DNA of 64,000 nucleotides from Natrononativus amylolyticus (GCF_024362525.1 NZ_CP101458.1:1798001-1862000); one strand, 5' to 3'; shown: positions 18,952-27,610, counted from the stretch's first letter. Numbers and translations: made by a program. Notes: generated from the letters alone by a model not told the origin.

Positions 18952-18979
18952 TGAGGTAATTATATCTAATTACACAGCG

Positions 18980-19951
18980 ATGCCCCAGAACTTCCCCGAC
19001 TACATCGACGTCGACTATTCGGACGGCGAGGGCGAAGACCCCGAAGATTACCCCCACATAAACGACAAGATCGAGAAGGCGATCGAAGTCACCCGGCAGG
19101 GCTTAGAGCAGTACGAGAACCCCGCGGTGATGTGGACCGGCGGGAAGGACTCGACGCTCGTGCTCTACTTCGTCAAGGAGGTCGCCGAGCAGTACGACTA
19201 CGAGCTCCCGACCGCGATCTTCATCGACCACTACCAGCACTTCCAGCAGATCCACGACTTCGTCGAGCGCTGGGCCGACGAGTGGGACCTCGACGTCCAC
19301 TACGCCCGCAACGAGGACATCGGCGCCTACGTCGACGAACACGACCTCACACCCGGCGACGACATCCCCGTCGCTCAGCTCTCCGAGCACAACCGCCACC
19401 ACGTCGAGAACATCCTCGAGTACGAGGAGGAGACGTTCCCGTTCCTGCTCGACACCTACGCCGGCAACCACCTGCTGAAGACGGTGGCGCTCAACGACGC
19501 CTTAGAACAGCTCGACGTCGACGGCGTCATCTCCGGGGTGCGCTGGGACGAACAGGAGGCCCGCGCCAGCGAGACGTTCTTCTCCCCGCGACACGACCCG
19601 GAGATCTACCCGCCCCACGACCGCATCCAGCCCATCCTGCAGTTCGACGAGGCGGCCGTCTGGGAGGCCTTCTGGAACTTCGTCGTCCCGGACACCGTCG
19701 AGGCGTTCCCCGACGACGGCTACGTCCCCCAGAGCGCCGAGGACCTTCCGGAGGGCGTCAAGCAGGAGGACATTCCCGTCTCGCCGAAGTACTGGGAGGG
19801 CTTTCGCTCGCTCGGCAGCGAGATCAGCACCGAGAAGTCCGACGAGGAACCCGCCTGGCTGCAGGACCTCGAGGGGACGACCGAGCGCGCCGGCCGTGCC
19901 CAGGACAAGGAGGACCTGATGGAGCGCCTGCGCGACCTCGGCTACATGTAA
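18980..19951 (+). CDS. PAPS-reductase-like (adenine nucleotide alpha-hydrolase) protein
   Basis: A 323-residue PP-loop protein of the phosphoadenosine-phosphosulfate reductase class. AVMWTGGKDSTLVLYFV contains the SGGxDS-type pyrophosphate loop with Trp/Thr in front. IFIDHYQHFQQIHDFVERW and a later DGVISGVRWDEQEARASE with FFSPRHDPEIYPPHDRIQPI match the CysH/CysD-like fold. The C-terminal catalytic Cys motif ECGLH of true PAPS reductases is not seen. The protein is therefore more likely a CysD-like or tRNA-thiolation-like relative. No cysN, cysC or sulfite reductase is nearby. The acidic N-terminus is typical of haloarchaea. Confidence 0.85.
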   Translation: MPQNFPDYIDVDYSDGEGEDPEDYPHINDKIEKAIEVTRQGLEQYENPAVMWTGGKDSTLVLYFVKEVAEQYDYELPTAIFIDHYQHFQQIHDFVERWADEWDLDVHYARNEDIGAYVDEHDLTPGDDIPVAQLSEHNRHHVENILEYEEETFPFLLDTYAGNHLLKTVALNDALEQLDVDGVISGVRWDEQEARASETFFSPRHDPEIYPPHDRIQPILQFDEAAVWEAFWNFVVPDTVEAFPDDGYVPQSAEDLPEGVKQEDIPVSPKYWEGFRSLGSEISTEKSDEEPAWLQDLEGTTERAGRAQDKEDLMERLRDLGYM

Positions 19952-20008
19952 CGGCTGCAGAAACGAGTCGAACGCCGTTTTCGGGACCGAAATCCGCCAG
20001 CGACCGCG

Positions 20009-20758
20009 CTATCGCGACGGGCGGACGAGGTTCGCGAGCCCGACCAGCACGCCGAAGAACCAGCCCAGCGGGAACGAGACGCCGACCCACATCGCCGCGT
20101 AGGCGGCTCCCGCGAGTTCGTAGTTCGCCCGGAGGTACTCGTTCGCGCCGCCGACGATCAGCACGTTGTCGAGCAGCCAGACGGCGAGCGCGTAGCTCGG
20201 CTCGAGGACGTACGGCTCGAGGGAGGGCGTCACGAGCGCGGCGACGACCGGCGGGAGAAACAGCGCGGTCATCGCGAAGGGGTAGGCGAGCAGGGCGGAC
20301 GTGCTGCGGCCGCCGACCTTCGAGAAGCCGGCCGCGAGCGCCGTCGAGACGGTCGCGACGGCGCTGGCCGCGCCGATAGCGAGAAACGCCTCGTGAGAGA
20401 GTTGCAGGTGTGCGACGACCGTGAGTGCCCCCCAGACGACGAGCGCGAGGCCGGTCACGCCGGCGATGCCGATGCGGGTGATCGTCGAGTCGAGTTTGAC
20501 CGCGTAGAACCTGGTCGCGAGACCGAGGACGGTCAGCGGGTACAGCAGAAGGAGGCCGACCGCGCCGAGGGCGCTCCAGCCGTGATAGCCCACCTTCTGC
20601 GGCGTCGATTCGGGTTTCCACTTTCCCATGACGGAGTGGCCGCGGCCGCGCTGGCGGGGAAAGACGAGTTCCATCCACGCCCCGTGCAACCGCTGAATGT
20701 CGACTTTTACGGCGTCGACGACCCCACCGCCGCCACGAGTGCGCGTGCGGGTAGCCAT
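20009..20758 (-). CDS. Conserved integral membrane protein, unknown
   Basis: A 249-residue protein. A basic N-terminal 60 residues (MATRTRTRGGGG, then VFPRQRGRGHSVMGKWKPES) lead into six predicted helices, including ALGAVGLLLLYPLTVLGLATR and MTALFLPPVVAALVTPSL. The C-terminal helix has WVGVSFPLGWFFGVLVG. It has no motif I recognise. The start ATG at 20758 is preferred to a GTG six bases upstream. A good TATA box TATATAAAA (minus strand, 20811-20819) lies about 57 nt upstream, implying a leader of some 30 nt. Confidence 0.8.
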   Translation of the reverse strand: MATRTRTRGGGGVVDAVKVDIQRLHGAWMELVFPRQRGRGHSVMGKWKPESTPQKVGYHGWSALGAVGLLLLYPLTVLGLATRFYAVKLDSTITRIGIAGVTGLALVVWGALTVVAHLQLSHEAFLAIGAASAVATVSTALAAGFSKVGGRSTSALLAYPFAMTALFLPPVVAALVTPSLEPYVLEPSYALAVWLLDNVLIVGGANEYLRANYELAGAAYAAMWVGVSFPLGWFFGVLVGLANLVRPSR

Positions 20759-20810
20759 AGTCACTAAAATCGACTGGTTAACCGTAAAACTTCCTGCCCA
20801 AACGTACTAT

Positions 20811-20819
20811 TTTTATATA
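20811..20819 (-). promoter_or_regulatory. TATA box for the membrane protein gene at 20009-20758
   Basis: On the minus strand this reads TATATAAAA, one of the best TATA matches in the window. It sits in the 86-nt gap between this gene and the aldo/keto reductase stop. Confidence 0.6.
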
Positions 20820-20844
20820 CTCCAGGGCCAGCCCCGCGCCGCGA

Positions 20845-21681
20845 TCAGTTCCAGGGACCGAACGCGGGGTCGACGACGCGATTCGTCGCGTCGATACCGT
20901 CGAGCGTGTTGAGATCCTCCCGATCCAGCTCGAGCGCCAGCGACTTCCAGTTGTCCTCGATGTGCTCTCGACCGGTGGCTTTCGGAATCGCGGTAACCCC
21001 CTTCTCGCGCAGCCAGGCCAGGCTGACCTGGACCTCGCTGACGTCGTGTTTGCGAGCGATCTCCTGGATCTCGGGCCGGTCGAACACGGCGCCGCGGGCC
21101 AGCGGCGAGTACGCGACGACCTCGACGTCGTAGTTATCGCAGGCCTCCCGGATGTGGTCCTGGGAGAGCATCGGGTGGAGTTCGATCTGATTCGCGAAGA
21201 TCGGCGCCTCGAGTGTCCCGGCGGCGACCTCGAGCTCTTCGGGTTCGAAGTTGCTGACGCCGACGTTGCGGATCAGCCCCTCGTCGTACAGTTCGTCGAA
21301 CGCGGCGAGGGTTTCTTCGGGGTCGTACGCGTCGGCGGGCCAGTGGACGTACAGCAGGTCGACGTAGTCGACGCCGAGCCGGTCGAGGCTGTCGCGGGCG
21401 GTCTCGAGGACGTCGTCGTAAGCGAGGTTCGACTTCCAGACCTTGGTCGCGAGGAAGAGCTCATCCCGGTCGACGTCCGCGGCGGCGATCCCCTCGCCGA
21501 CCGCCCGCTCGTTGTCGTAGGCCTGTGCGGTGTCGACGTGGCGGTAACCGGTCTCGATCGCGGTCGCGACGCTCTCGACGCACTGTTCGGAATCCGTGTT
21601 CTGCCAGGTGCCGAGGCCGAGCATCGGCATGCCGTTGGCGGTGGGGCAGTACTCGGCGGATAGCTCCTCGAGAGATACCAT
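20845..21681 (-). CDS. Aldo/keto reductase
   Basis: A 278-residue TIM-barrel NAD(P)H-dependent carbonyl reductase. The tetrad is visible: Asp and Tyr in GYRHVDTAQAYDNE, Lys in FLATKVW, and His in LLYVHWP. Family signatures GVSNFEPEELE and the cofactor-binding IPKATGREHIEDN near the C-terminus are present. It is close to the 2,5-diketo-gluconate reductase subgroup by motif style. Substrate range cannot be given. It is 67 nt downstream of the geranylgeranyl-reductase-like gene on the same strand, so co-transcription is possible. Confidence 0.94.
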   Translation of the reverse strand: MVSLEELSAEYCPTANGMPMLGLGTWQNTDSEQCVESVATAIETGYRHVDTAQAYDNERAVGEGIAAADVDRDELFLATKVWKSNLAYDDVLETARDSLDRLGVDYVDLLYVHWPADAYDPEETLAAFDELYDEGLIRNVGVSNFEPEELEVAAGTLEAPIFANQIELHPMLSQDHIREACDNYDVEVVAYSPLARGAVFDRPEIQEIARKHDVSEVQVSLAWLREKGVTAIPKATGREHIEDNWKSLALELDREDLNTLDGIDATNRVVDPAFGPWN

Positions 21682-21748
21682 ATCCGGGCAGAGTACGACC
21701 AGCGGAAAATCGGTTCGGGTTGCGGATAACGAGAAGTGTGAACGAGAT

Positions 21749-23122
21749 CTAGTACTTCGGCGCGGCGCCGGTCACGTCGTACACCCGATCCATGACCGAA
21801 TCGCGCTCTTTCTGCCAGGCCTCGTAGTAGTCCGGCGTGTCGGGATAGGTGTCGTACACCGCCTTGAGTTCGGCGGCGGCCTTCTGGACCCGGTAGAGCT
21901 CCCGGAGGACGTCCCAGTGGCCGACCGTCTTCACGAGCGTCTTCAGCTTCAGACCCAGCCCCATCTCGGCGGTCCCCTTCTTGCCGATGGCGTCGACGAG
22001 CTGCTGGCCCGGCAGCGCGGTGATGACGGCGACGAGTTCGTCCAGTTCGTGGGCGCCGCCGAAGATGTTGTAGAGGTCCATCGCCGCGAAGCGCTTTCCG
22101 AAGTCCGTCTGAACCCGCCGGTTGTACTCCCACAGCGCCGCCTCGCTGACGTCGCCGTCGCTGATCGCCTCGACGCCCACCTTCGCCGCCCAGTGGCCCG
22201 CCTTCGCGGCGCCGGGAATGCCGCCGCCGGTACAGGGGTTGACGTGGCCCGCCGCGTCGCCGACGGCCACGTAGCCGTCGTGTACCGCCGAGTCGTACGG
22301 GCGGCGGGTCGGCAGCGCCGCGCCGAGTTTGTTCTTCACGCGGGCGTTCTCGAACTCCGGCCGGCGCTCGAGGTCGGCTTTCAGCACCTCGACGAGCTTC
22401 ATCGGCGGCTTGTTCATCTGAAAGCCCAGCCCGGCGTTGATCTCGGTGTCGCTGCGCGGGAAGTACCAGAGGTAGCCCAGCTCCTCGGTCGGTTTGAACA
22501 CGAGCGCGTCGTCCCACTCGACGGGGTCGTCGACCTCGAGCACCTCGCGATAGGCCGAGCAGAACTGCGAGTAGTCGACGTTGGTGTCGAAGTACGACCC
22601 CGAGAAGTCCGCCTTGTCCTGGAGCAGCGAGAGCGCGCCGGCGCCATCGATGACCAGGTCCGCCTCGTACTCGAGGGGCCGGCCCTCGCGGGTCGCCGTC
22701 ACCCCGGTGACCGTGCCGCTTGGCTGGATCACGTCCTGGACGACGGTGTCGTAGTGGATGTCGACGCCCGCGTCGGCCGTCTCCTCGAGCAGCACCTGGC
22801 CGTACGTCCAGCGGTCGACGACGGCGCCGGTCTCGCCCTGGAACGGAATGTCGAGCGTCTCGCCGGTTCGGGGATTCTCGAACAGCGCCCGCCGGATGTT
22901 CTGGTTGGTGAACGACTCCTCTCGGAGGCGCTCGCGGTCGATCACGTCGGGGAACGAACTCGTTCCCTTGATCCCGTCGCCGCAGGCGATGTGACCGCCC
23001 TCTTCCTCGGTCTTGCGTTCGACGAGCACGACGTCGAGACCCTCCTGTGCGGCGGTCGCCGCGGCGAAACACCCGGCAGTCCCGCCGCCGACGACCACCA
23101 CGTCGTGGGATTCTGTAACCAT
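21749..23122 (-). CDS. Geranylgeranyl reductase family flavoprotein
   Basis: A 457-residue FAD protein. The N-terminal Rossmann loop is VVVVGGGTAGCFAAATAAQEG with the acidic end VLVERK. The second FAD motif is DGYVAVGDAAGHVNPCTGGGIPGA, and DLVIDGAGA lies between. Family members hydrogenate isoprenoid chains of archaeal lipids or of menaquinone and chlorophyll precursors. Haloarchaea carry several paralogues, and which one reduces the lipid core cannot be told here. A TATA-like CGTATTTTTA (minus strand, 23151-23160) lies about 33 nt upstream of the ATG. Confidence 0.9.
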   Translation of the reverse strand: MVTESHDVVVVGGGTAGCFAAATAAQEGLDVVLVERKTEEEGGHIACGDGIKGTSSFPDVIDRERLREESFTNQNIRRALFENPRTGETLDIPFQGETGAVVDRWTYGQVLLEETADAGVDIHYDTVVQDVIQPSGTVTGVTATREGRPLEYEADLVIDGAGALSLLQDKADFSGSYFDTNVDYSQFCSAYREVLEVDDPVEWDDALVFKPTEELGYLWYFPRSDTEINAGLGFQMNKPPMKLVEVLKADLERRPEFENARVKNKLGAALPTRRPYDSAVHDGYVAVGDAAGHVNPCTGGGIPGAAKAGHWAAKVGVEAISDGDVSEAALWEYNRRVQTDFGKRFAAMDLYNIFGGAHELDELVAVITALPGQQLVDAIGKKGTAEMGLGLKLKTLVKTVGHWDVLRELYRVQKAAAELKAVYDTYPDTPDYYEAWQKERDSVMDRVYDVTGAAPKY

Positions 23123-23383
23123 CTCTATGAGTCCCGAGCGCGGGCGGGACTAAAAATACGTGTGAACCGTTCTGACGGAAACAAGGCGACGAAATTTGAC
23201 ACGTCCGTCCGGCGTCGACCTCCCGAAACGCCGCGGACCCGACCGGTAGCGACGGAGACCGGTCGGCTGGCCGGACGGTCGCGACGCCGTGACGTCCGGG
23301 GTTCGCAACTAATACTCGCCCCGGTTAGCTTTTATACGAGGCTGGACTACCTGCTAGTGGACGATTGAACACCAGGTATCGCA

Positions 23384-23743
23384 ATGCAAACGGAACTTCC
23401 CCCCTCCACCGAGCGCAGCGATTTCGAGTACGACCAGACGAACGACCGGTACGTGTTCCACTACGACCGCGGCGGCAGCGCGACGTTAACCGCGACGATC
23501 GTTCACGCACTGGCGACGATCACCGAGGTCGACGTCTCCCAGGGAGAGTTCTCCCTCTACGACAGCATCGATCCGGACGCCTTAGAGCGCCTGTTCCGCT
23601 CGAAAGCCGACGGCTCCGAGCGGACCGGCGGCCACGTCGCGTTCACCGCCCTCGAGTGTGACGTCTACGTGTACGCCGACGGCGAGATCCTGATCTACCC
23701 GCCGGAAGCGGCGACCGCACCGGCCCGACCGCGGCCCCGCTGA
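23384..23743 (+). CDS. HalOD1 domain protein
   Basis: A 119-residue protein made of a single HalOD1 output domain. The pattern of a beta-strand, helix and paired strands ends in FTALECDVYVYADGEILIYP. ATIVHALATITEVDVSQGEFSLYDSIDPDALERLF is the conserved helix-turn segment. HalOD1 domains occur alone or behind receiver/PAS domains in haloarchaea and are thought to be signalling outputs. TTTTATAC at 23329-23336 is a likely TATA box, leaving a leader of about 25 nt. Confidence 0.85.
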   Translation: MQTELPPSTERSDFEYDQTNDRYVFHYDRGGSATLTATIVHALATITEVDVSQGEFSLYDSIDPDALERLFRSKADGSERTGGHVAFTALECDVYVYADGEILIYPPEAATAPARPRPR

Positions 23744-23761
23744 GCCGACGCCGACGGATAG

Positions 23762-23769
23762 CTATTTTT
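23762..23769 (+). promoter_or_regulatory. TATA box of the MTH1187-family gene
   Basis: CTATTTTT is centred 27 nt before the ATG at 23793, the spacing expected of a leaderless gene. Confidence 0.5.
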
Positions 23770-23792
23770 CTCTCCCCGCCGACGGGAAACGC

Positions 23793-24104
23793 ATGACGGT
23801 AATCGGCTTTCTGAGCACGGCACCGGTCACCGAAGACAGCATGGCGGGCGAGGTGGCGAAGGCGGTCGACGCCCTCGAGGCGTACGACGTCGCCTACGAG
23901 ACGACGCCCATGGGAACGACGATCGAGGCCGACGACGTCGGTGAGCTGTTCGCCGCGGCCCAGGCCGCCCACGAGGCCGTCGACGGCGACCGCGTGAGCA
24001 CCCTGCTGAAGATCGACGACAAGCGCACGCAGGACGGTTCCGCCCGGGAGAAAGTCGAGTCGGTCGAGGCCGAACTGGGGCGCGAGGCCAGGGGCGGCGA
24101 GTGA
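23793..24104 (+). CDS. MTH1187-family (thiamine-binding, DUF77) protein
   Basis: A 103-residue protein of the small ferredoxin-like family whose archaeal and bacterial members bind thiamine. The start MTVIGFLSTAPV, then VAKAVDALEAYDVAYETTPMGTTIEAD and a C-terminal STLLKIDDKR are the usual landmarks (strand, helix, strand with the conserved TPMGT). It probably forms oligomers in the cytosol. Its role, vitamin buffering or sensing, is inferred from the family. The neighbour 61 nt downstream encodes a metal-binding domain. Confidence 0.88.
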   Translation: MTVIGFLSTAPVTEDSMAGEVAKAVDALEAYDVAYETTPMGTTIEADDVGELFAAAQAAHEAVDGDRVSTLLKIDDKRTQDGSAREKVESVEAELGREARGGE

Positions 24105-24164
24105 ACTCGAGCGGCTCGCGCGAACGACAACGTTCAACACGCCGGAGGCGGTAGTCGAACGACG

Positions 24165-24371
24165 ATGGAGCAGACGACACTCGAGGTACGCGGGATGGCC
24201 TGTGACGGCTGCGAACAGAACGTGACCGAGACCCTCGAAGCGCTCGAGGGGGTCTCGTCGGCGACGGCGAGCCACGCGGACGACCAGGTGCGAATCGAGC
24301 ACGACGGCGCCGTCGTCGACGTCACCGCGCTGGGCGGCGCGATCAAGGACGCCGGCTACGAGGTCGCCTGA
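24165..24371 (+). CDS. Heavy-metal-associated domain protein (CopZ-like)
   Basis: A 68-residue single HMA domain. VRGMACDGCEQNVTETLE carries GMxCxxC, the Cu(I)/soft-metal binding motif. The ferredoxin-like beta-alpha-beta-beta-alpha-beta pattern is complete, ending in GGAIKDAGYEVA. It would act as a cytosolic copper chaperone for a P1B-type ATPase, which is not in this window. Confidence 0.93.
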   Translation: MEQTTLEVRGMACDGCEQNVTETLEALEGVSSATASHADDQVRIEHDGAVVDVTALGGAIKDAGYEVA

Positions 24372-24408
24372 CCGGCCGCGAGGAGCCGGCGCGCGAAACT
24401 GACAAACT

Positions 24409-24415
24409 GTTTTAA
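24409..24415 (+). promoter_or_regulatory. TATA box of mch
   Basis: GTTTTAA is centred about 26 nt before the ATG at 24438 and predicts a leaderless transcript for mch and the gene behind it. Confidence 0.5.
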
Positions 24416-24437
24416 GCGGGCGGGCGAAGCCTGCGGT

Positions 24438-25370
24438 ATGGAGAGTCTCAACCGGATGGCGATCGAGCTGGTCGACGAGGCCCTCGAGTACGCCGAGGAG
24501 CTGAACGTCGGGGCGTACGAACTCGAGAACGAGGCGACGGTGCTGGACTTCGGCCTCGAGTTCGACGGCGGAATCGAGGCCGGCCTGTTGCTCACCGAGA
24601 TCCAGACGGCCGGGTTGGCGACGCCGGGGCGCGACCTCGCGGAGATCGGCGGCGCGCCGATCCCCCACGTCGAGCTGTCGACCGACCAGCCGGCGCTCGC
24701 GCTGCTGTGTTCACAGAAGGCCAGCTGGGAGCTCGCGACAGAGGATTTCGAGGGGCTCGGGAGCGGTCCCGCCCGCGCACTCGTCGCCGAGGAGACGGAG
24801 TTCCGGACGGTGGGCTACACCGACGCCTTCGACCTGACGGCGCTCGCGGTCGAAACCGACCGCGAGCCGACGGCCGCCGCCGCCGCGCAGGTCGCCGACC
24901 TCGCGGAGGTCGAGCCGACCGGCGTCTTCCTCCTCGCGTTCCCGACCGCGAGCGTCGCCGGCAGCGTGACCAACGCCGCCCGCGTCGCCGAACTCGCCAC
25001 GTTCCGGCTGACCGAACTCGGCTACGATCCGCTCAACATCGTGTCGGCGACCGGCCGCGCACCCGTCGCCCCGGTCGCCGCCAGCGAGGAGGCCGCGATC
25101 GGCCGGACCAACGACGCCGTCGCCTACGGCGGGACGGCCCACCTCGTGGTCCGCGAGGAGTTCGACGCCTTCGAGTCGGTTCCCTCGACGGCCGCCGACG
25201 AGCACGGCCGCCCCCTCGCCAGCGTGTTCGACGATCTCGAGTGGAACTTCGAGGAGGTTCCCGCGGACCTGTTCGGCCCCGCGAAAGTGACGATCGACGT
25301 CCTCGGCGGCCCCACCTACGTCTACGGCGAGACGAGCGAGGACGTCCTCGTCGAGTCGTTCGAGCTGTAA
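24438..25370 (+). CDS. mch: Methenyltetrahydromethanopterin cyclohydrolase
   Basis: A 310-residue member of the Mch family, which hydrolyses methenyl-tetrahydromethanopterin to the formyl form in methanogens. Conserved stretches seen are LLLTEIQTAGLATP, PHVELSTDQPALALLCSQKASWEL, FPTASVAGSVTNAARV and NDAVAYGGTAHLVV. The length is normal. Haloarchaea make no methane and are thought to use folate-type C1 carriers, so here the enzyme probably acts on a tetrahydrofolate-like substrate in one-carbon metabolism; that is inference. The following gene begins 2 nt after its stop. Confidence 0.93.
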   Translation: MESLNRMAIELVDEALEYAEELNVGAYELENEATVLDFGLEFDGGIEAGLLLTEIQTAGLATPGRDLAEIGGAPIPHVELSTDQPALALLCSQKASWELATEDFEGLGSGPARALVAEETEFRTVGYTDAFDLTALAVETDREPTAAAAAQVADLAEVEPTGVFLLAFPTASVAGSVTNAARVAELATFRLTELGYDPLNIVSATGRAPVAPVAASEEAAIGRTNDAVAYGGTAHLVVREEFDAFESVPSTAADEHGRPLASVFDDLEWNFEEVPADLFGPAKVTIDVLGGPTYVYGETSEDVLVESFEL

Positions 25371-25372
25371 CC

Positions 25373-25861
25373 GTGCAGTTCAAACTCGTTCCCGAACCGC
25401 CCGCGGCGCTCGCGTTCGTCGGCGAGGTCCAGGCGGCGGTGCCGCTCGTTCCCGGCGACGAGGACGACTGTTGCGCCCGGATCATTCGCCGAACCGACGT
25501 CGGGCCGCGCGACGAGGCCCGGACCTGGCTCACCTTCCTGCGCGCCCTCGAGCTCGCGACCGAAGGGCCGTCGGGGTTCACGCGAACCCGCCGCGAGCCG
25601 GACCCCGAGCGGCTCAGACGCGCGTTCCGCGAGCGCGTCTACGGCGCCGAGACCGTCCTCGAGATCCTCGCCGACGCGGACGACCCCCTCGCGGCCGGGA
25701 CGGTCTTCGAGCGCTTCGAGTCGGAGATTCCCCACTACGAACGGCGAAAGTACGGCGCCCGACTCGAGGAGGTCTGGAGCGAGCGGGTTCGCCGGCTGCT
25801 CGGGTGGGCCGTGTTGCTCGATCTCGCAGAGCGGGTCGACGGCCGATACCGGTCCGCGTAA
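25373..25861 (+). CDS. Conserved haloarchaeal protein, co-transcribed with mch
   Basis: A 162-residue soluble protein starting at a GTG two bases after the mch stop. It begins MQFKLVPEPPAALAFVGEVQAAVPLVPGDEDDCCARIIRR. The centre, ARTWLTFLRALELATEGPSGF, and the C-terminal HYERRKYGARLEEVWSERV plus LLGWAVLLDLAERV are helical. A DDCC dipeptide pair near residue 32 is notable because Cys is rare in haloarchaeal proteins. I do not recognise the family. The tight coupling with mch suggests a linked role but proves nothing. Confidence 0.8.
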   Translation: MQFKLVPEPPAALAFVGEVQAAVPLVPGDEDDCCARIIRRTDVGPRDEARTWLTFLRALELATEGPSGFTRTRREPDPERLRRAFRERVYGAETVLEILADADDPLAAGTVFERFESEIPHYERRKYGARLEEVWSERVRRLLGWAVLLDLAERVDGRYRSA

Positions 25862-25925
25862 GGAGAGTCCCCCGTCTCCGACGCGGGCGGCCGATTTATG
25901 TCGACGGCACCGAATCCTCCGGGCG

Positions 25926-26615
25926 ATGACCGACGCGATCGAGACGGTGCTGTTCGACCTCGACGGGACGCTCTGTGAGTACCGACAGGACGCGGCAGCG
26001 GTCCTCGAGAGCGCCTTCGAGCGGGCCGGCGTCTCGCCGACGTTCACCGCGAGCGACTACCACGCCCGGTACGGTGACTACCTCGAGGCGAGCACCGACG
26101 TCCACGACCTCCGGGTGCGGTGTTTCGGCGACCTCGCCGCCGACGCGGGCCACGACCGGGAGATCGGCCGCCGCGTCGCCGAGGCGTTCGCCGAGGTTCG
26201 CGACCAGCGGGCCGTCGATCTCATGCCCGGCGCGCGCGAGGTCGTCGCCGCCGTCGGCGCGGACGACCGCTACCGGCTCGGACTCGTGACCAACGGCGAC
26301 CCCGGCATGCAGCGCCAGAAACTCGCGGCGGCCGGCTTCGACGACGCCTTCGAGACGGTCGTCTACGCCGGCTACGACACCGCCGCCAAACCCGACGCGG
26401 AGCCGTTCGAGGTCGCCCTCGAGGCCCTCGAGTCGGCCCCCTCCAGTGCCGTCTACGTCGGGAACTCCCTCTCGAGCGACGTCGCCGGCGCCCGCGCGGC
26501 GGGCGTGCGGTCGGTGTGGGTTCCCGACGACGGGACCGTTCCGGACCGGCCGGAGCCGAAACCCGACTACGTCCTCGAGTCGCTTTCGGAGTTCGAGACG
26601 CTCCCCTGGGTCTGA
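25926..26615 (+). CDS. HAD-superfamily hydrolase (phosphoglycolate phosphatase-like)
   Basis: A 229-residue HAD enzyme with a C1-type helical cap. Motif I is VLFDLDGTL, motif II LGLVTNGD, motif III Lys in AAKPDAEPF, and motif IV YVGNSLSSDVAGA. The nucleophile and general acid Asp pair is intact. It should dephosphorylate a small phosphometabolite, with the substrate unknown. A TATA-like GATTTATG (25893-25900) lies 29 nt upstream, so it is probably leaderless. Its 3' end overlaps the convergent epimerase gene by 49 nt. Confidence 0.92.
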   Translation: MTDAIETVLFDLDGTLCEYRQDAAAVLESAFERAGVSPTFTASDYHARYGDYLEASTDVHDLRVRCFGDLAADAGHDREIGRRVAEAFAEVRDQRAVDLMPGAREVVAAVGADDRYRLGLVTNGDPGMQRQKLAAAGFDDAFETVVYAGYDTAAKPDAEPFEVALEALESAPSSAVYVGNSLSSDVAGARAAGVRSVWVPDDGTVPDRPEPKPDYVLESLSEFETLPWV

Positions 26616-27610
26616 GCGGCGCTCTCACCGCTCCACTCGTAGCCGTCGCCGTCCTCGCGAAGCGTCCCCGTCTCGAGCCACCGGTCGACCACTCGCTCGA
26701 GACCGCGTCCGCAGGTCGGAAGCGCCGGCTCCCAGTCGAACGCCTCGCCGAACCGCTCGTTGGTCGTCGGCATCCCGCTGGTCAGCAGGCGGACGGTGTC
26801 TCGGCCCACCAGCGGCCGGGCCATCCACCCCGGGATTCGCCGCGGCGGCGGGGCCTCGAGCCGGTCGGCCAACCCCCGGAGGAACGCCGCGAACGGGGCC
26901 GGACGATCGTCGACGACGTGGTAGGTTCCGGTGGCCTCTCCCTCGGCGGCGGCGACGAACGCGCTCGCCGCGTCGTCGGCGTGACAGTACGACAGCGTCG
27001 CGTCCTCGCGCCCGAGGAGGCCGGCGCCGATGATCGGCAGTCGCCGAGCGAGCAGCCGGCGCCCGATCCGGCGGGTGTGGACGGCGTCGTGCGCGTAGAA
27101 CCAACCACAGCGCAGCGTGCAGGCCTCGAGTCCGCTCGTCTCGGCCGTTTCGGTGAGCAGCCGTTCGGCCTCGAGCGCCGATGCGGTAGTGCGGTCGGGG
27201 TGGGCCGTCGCGTCCTCGTCGAACGCGCGTCCGTCCGGCTGGCGGGCGAGCCAGACGATACTCTGGAGGAGAAACCGGTCGGCGCCGACGGTTTCGGCCG
27301 CTGCGAGGAGGTTTCGCGTCCCCTCGCGTCGGATCCGGTCGTTTCGCTCCCAGTCGGCCGCGGTCGGCTTCGTCGCGGTCGGGACCGCCGTCGCAGCGTG
27401 GATCACGACGTCCGCACCATCGGCGGCATCGACGAGGGTGGCGGGCTCGAGGACGTCCCCCCGCCGCGGCTCTCCGCTCAGGTCGCGAACGAGGGCGGCG
27501 CCGGCGTCGTCTCGGACCAGTCCGATCGCGTCGTGGCCCGCGGCCGTCAGTTGCGGGACAAGCCGCCGGCCGAGTACGCCAGTCGAGCCGGCGACGAAGA
27601 TGGATACCAT
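26567..27610 (-). CDS. NAD-dependent epimerase/dehydratase family protein
   Basis: A 347-residue extended short-chain dehydrogenase. The N-terminal loop is IFVAGSTGVLGRRLVPQL (GxxGxxG), then DVVIHAATAV and RFLLQSIVWLA. The catalytic Tyr-Lys pair is not clear: the usual YxxxK is replaced by DRTTASALEAERLL. It may therefore belong to the atypical NmrA/YfcH-like proteins that bind cofactor but have unusual or no activity. The start MVSIFVAGS is chosen over a Met 17 codons upstream because the Rossmann strand begins there. The last 16 codons run antiparallel over the end of the HAD gene. Confidence 0.85.
   Translation of the reverse strand: MVSIFVAGSTGVLGRRLVPQLTAAGHDAIGLVRDDAGAALVRDLSGEPRRGDVLEPATLVDAADGADVVIHAATAVPTATKPTAADWERNDRIRREGTRNLLAAAETVGADRFLLQSIVWLARQPDGRAFDEDATAHPDRTTASALEAERLLTETAETSGLEACTLRCGWFYAHDAVHTRRIGRRLLARRLPIIGAGLLGREDATLSYCHADDAASAFVAAAEGEATGTYHVVDDRPAPFAAFLRGLADRLEAPPPRRIPGWMARPLVGRDTVRLLTSGMPTTNERFGEAFDWEPALPTCGRGLERVVDRWLETGTLREDGDGYEWSGESAAQTQGSVSNSESDSRT

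Noticed and set aside
24438-25370. Evidence for methanogenesis (mch)
   Set aside because: Mch occurs in haloarchaea without other methanogenic genes, and none are in the window.
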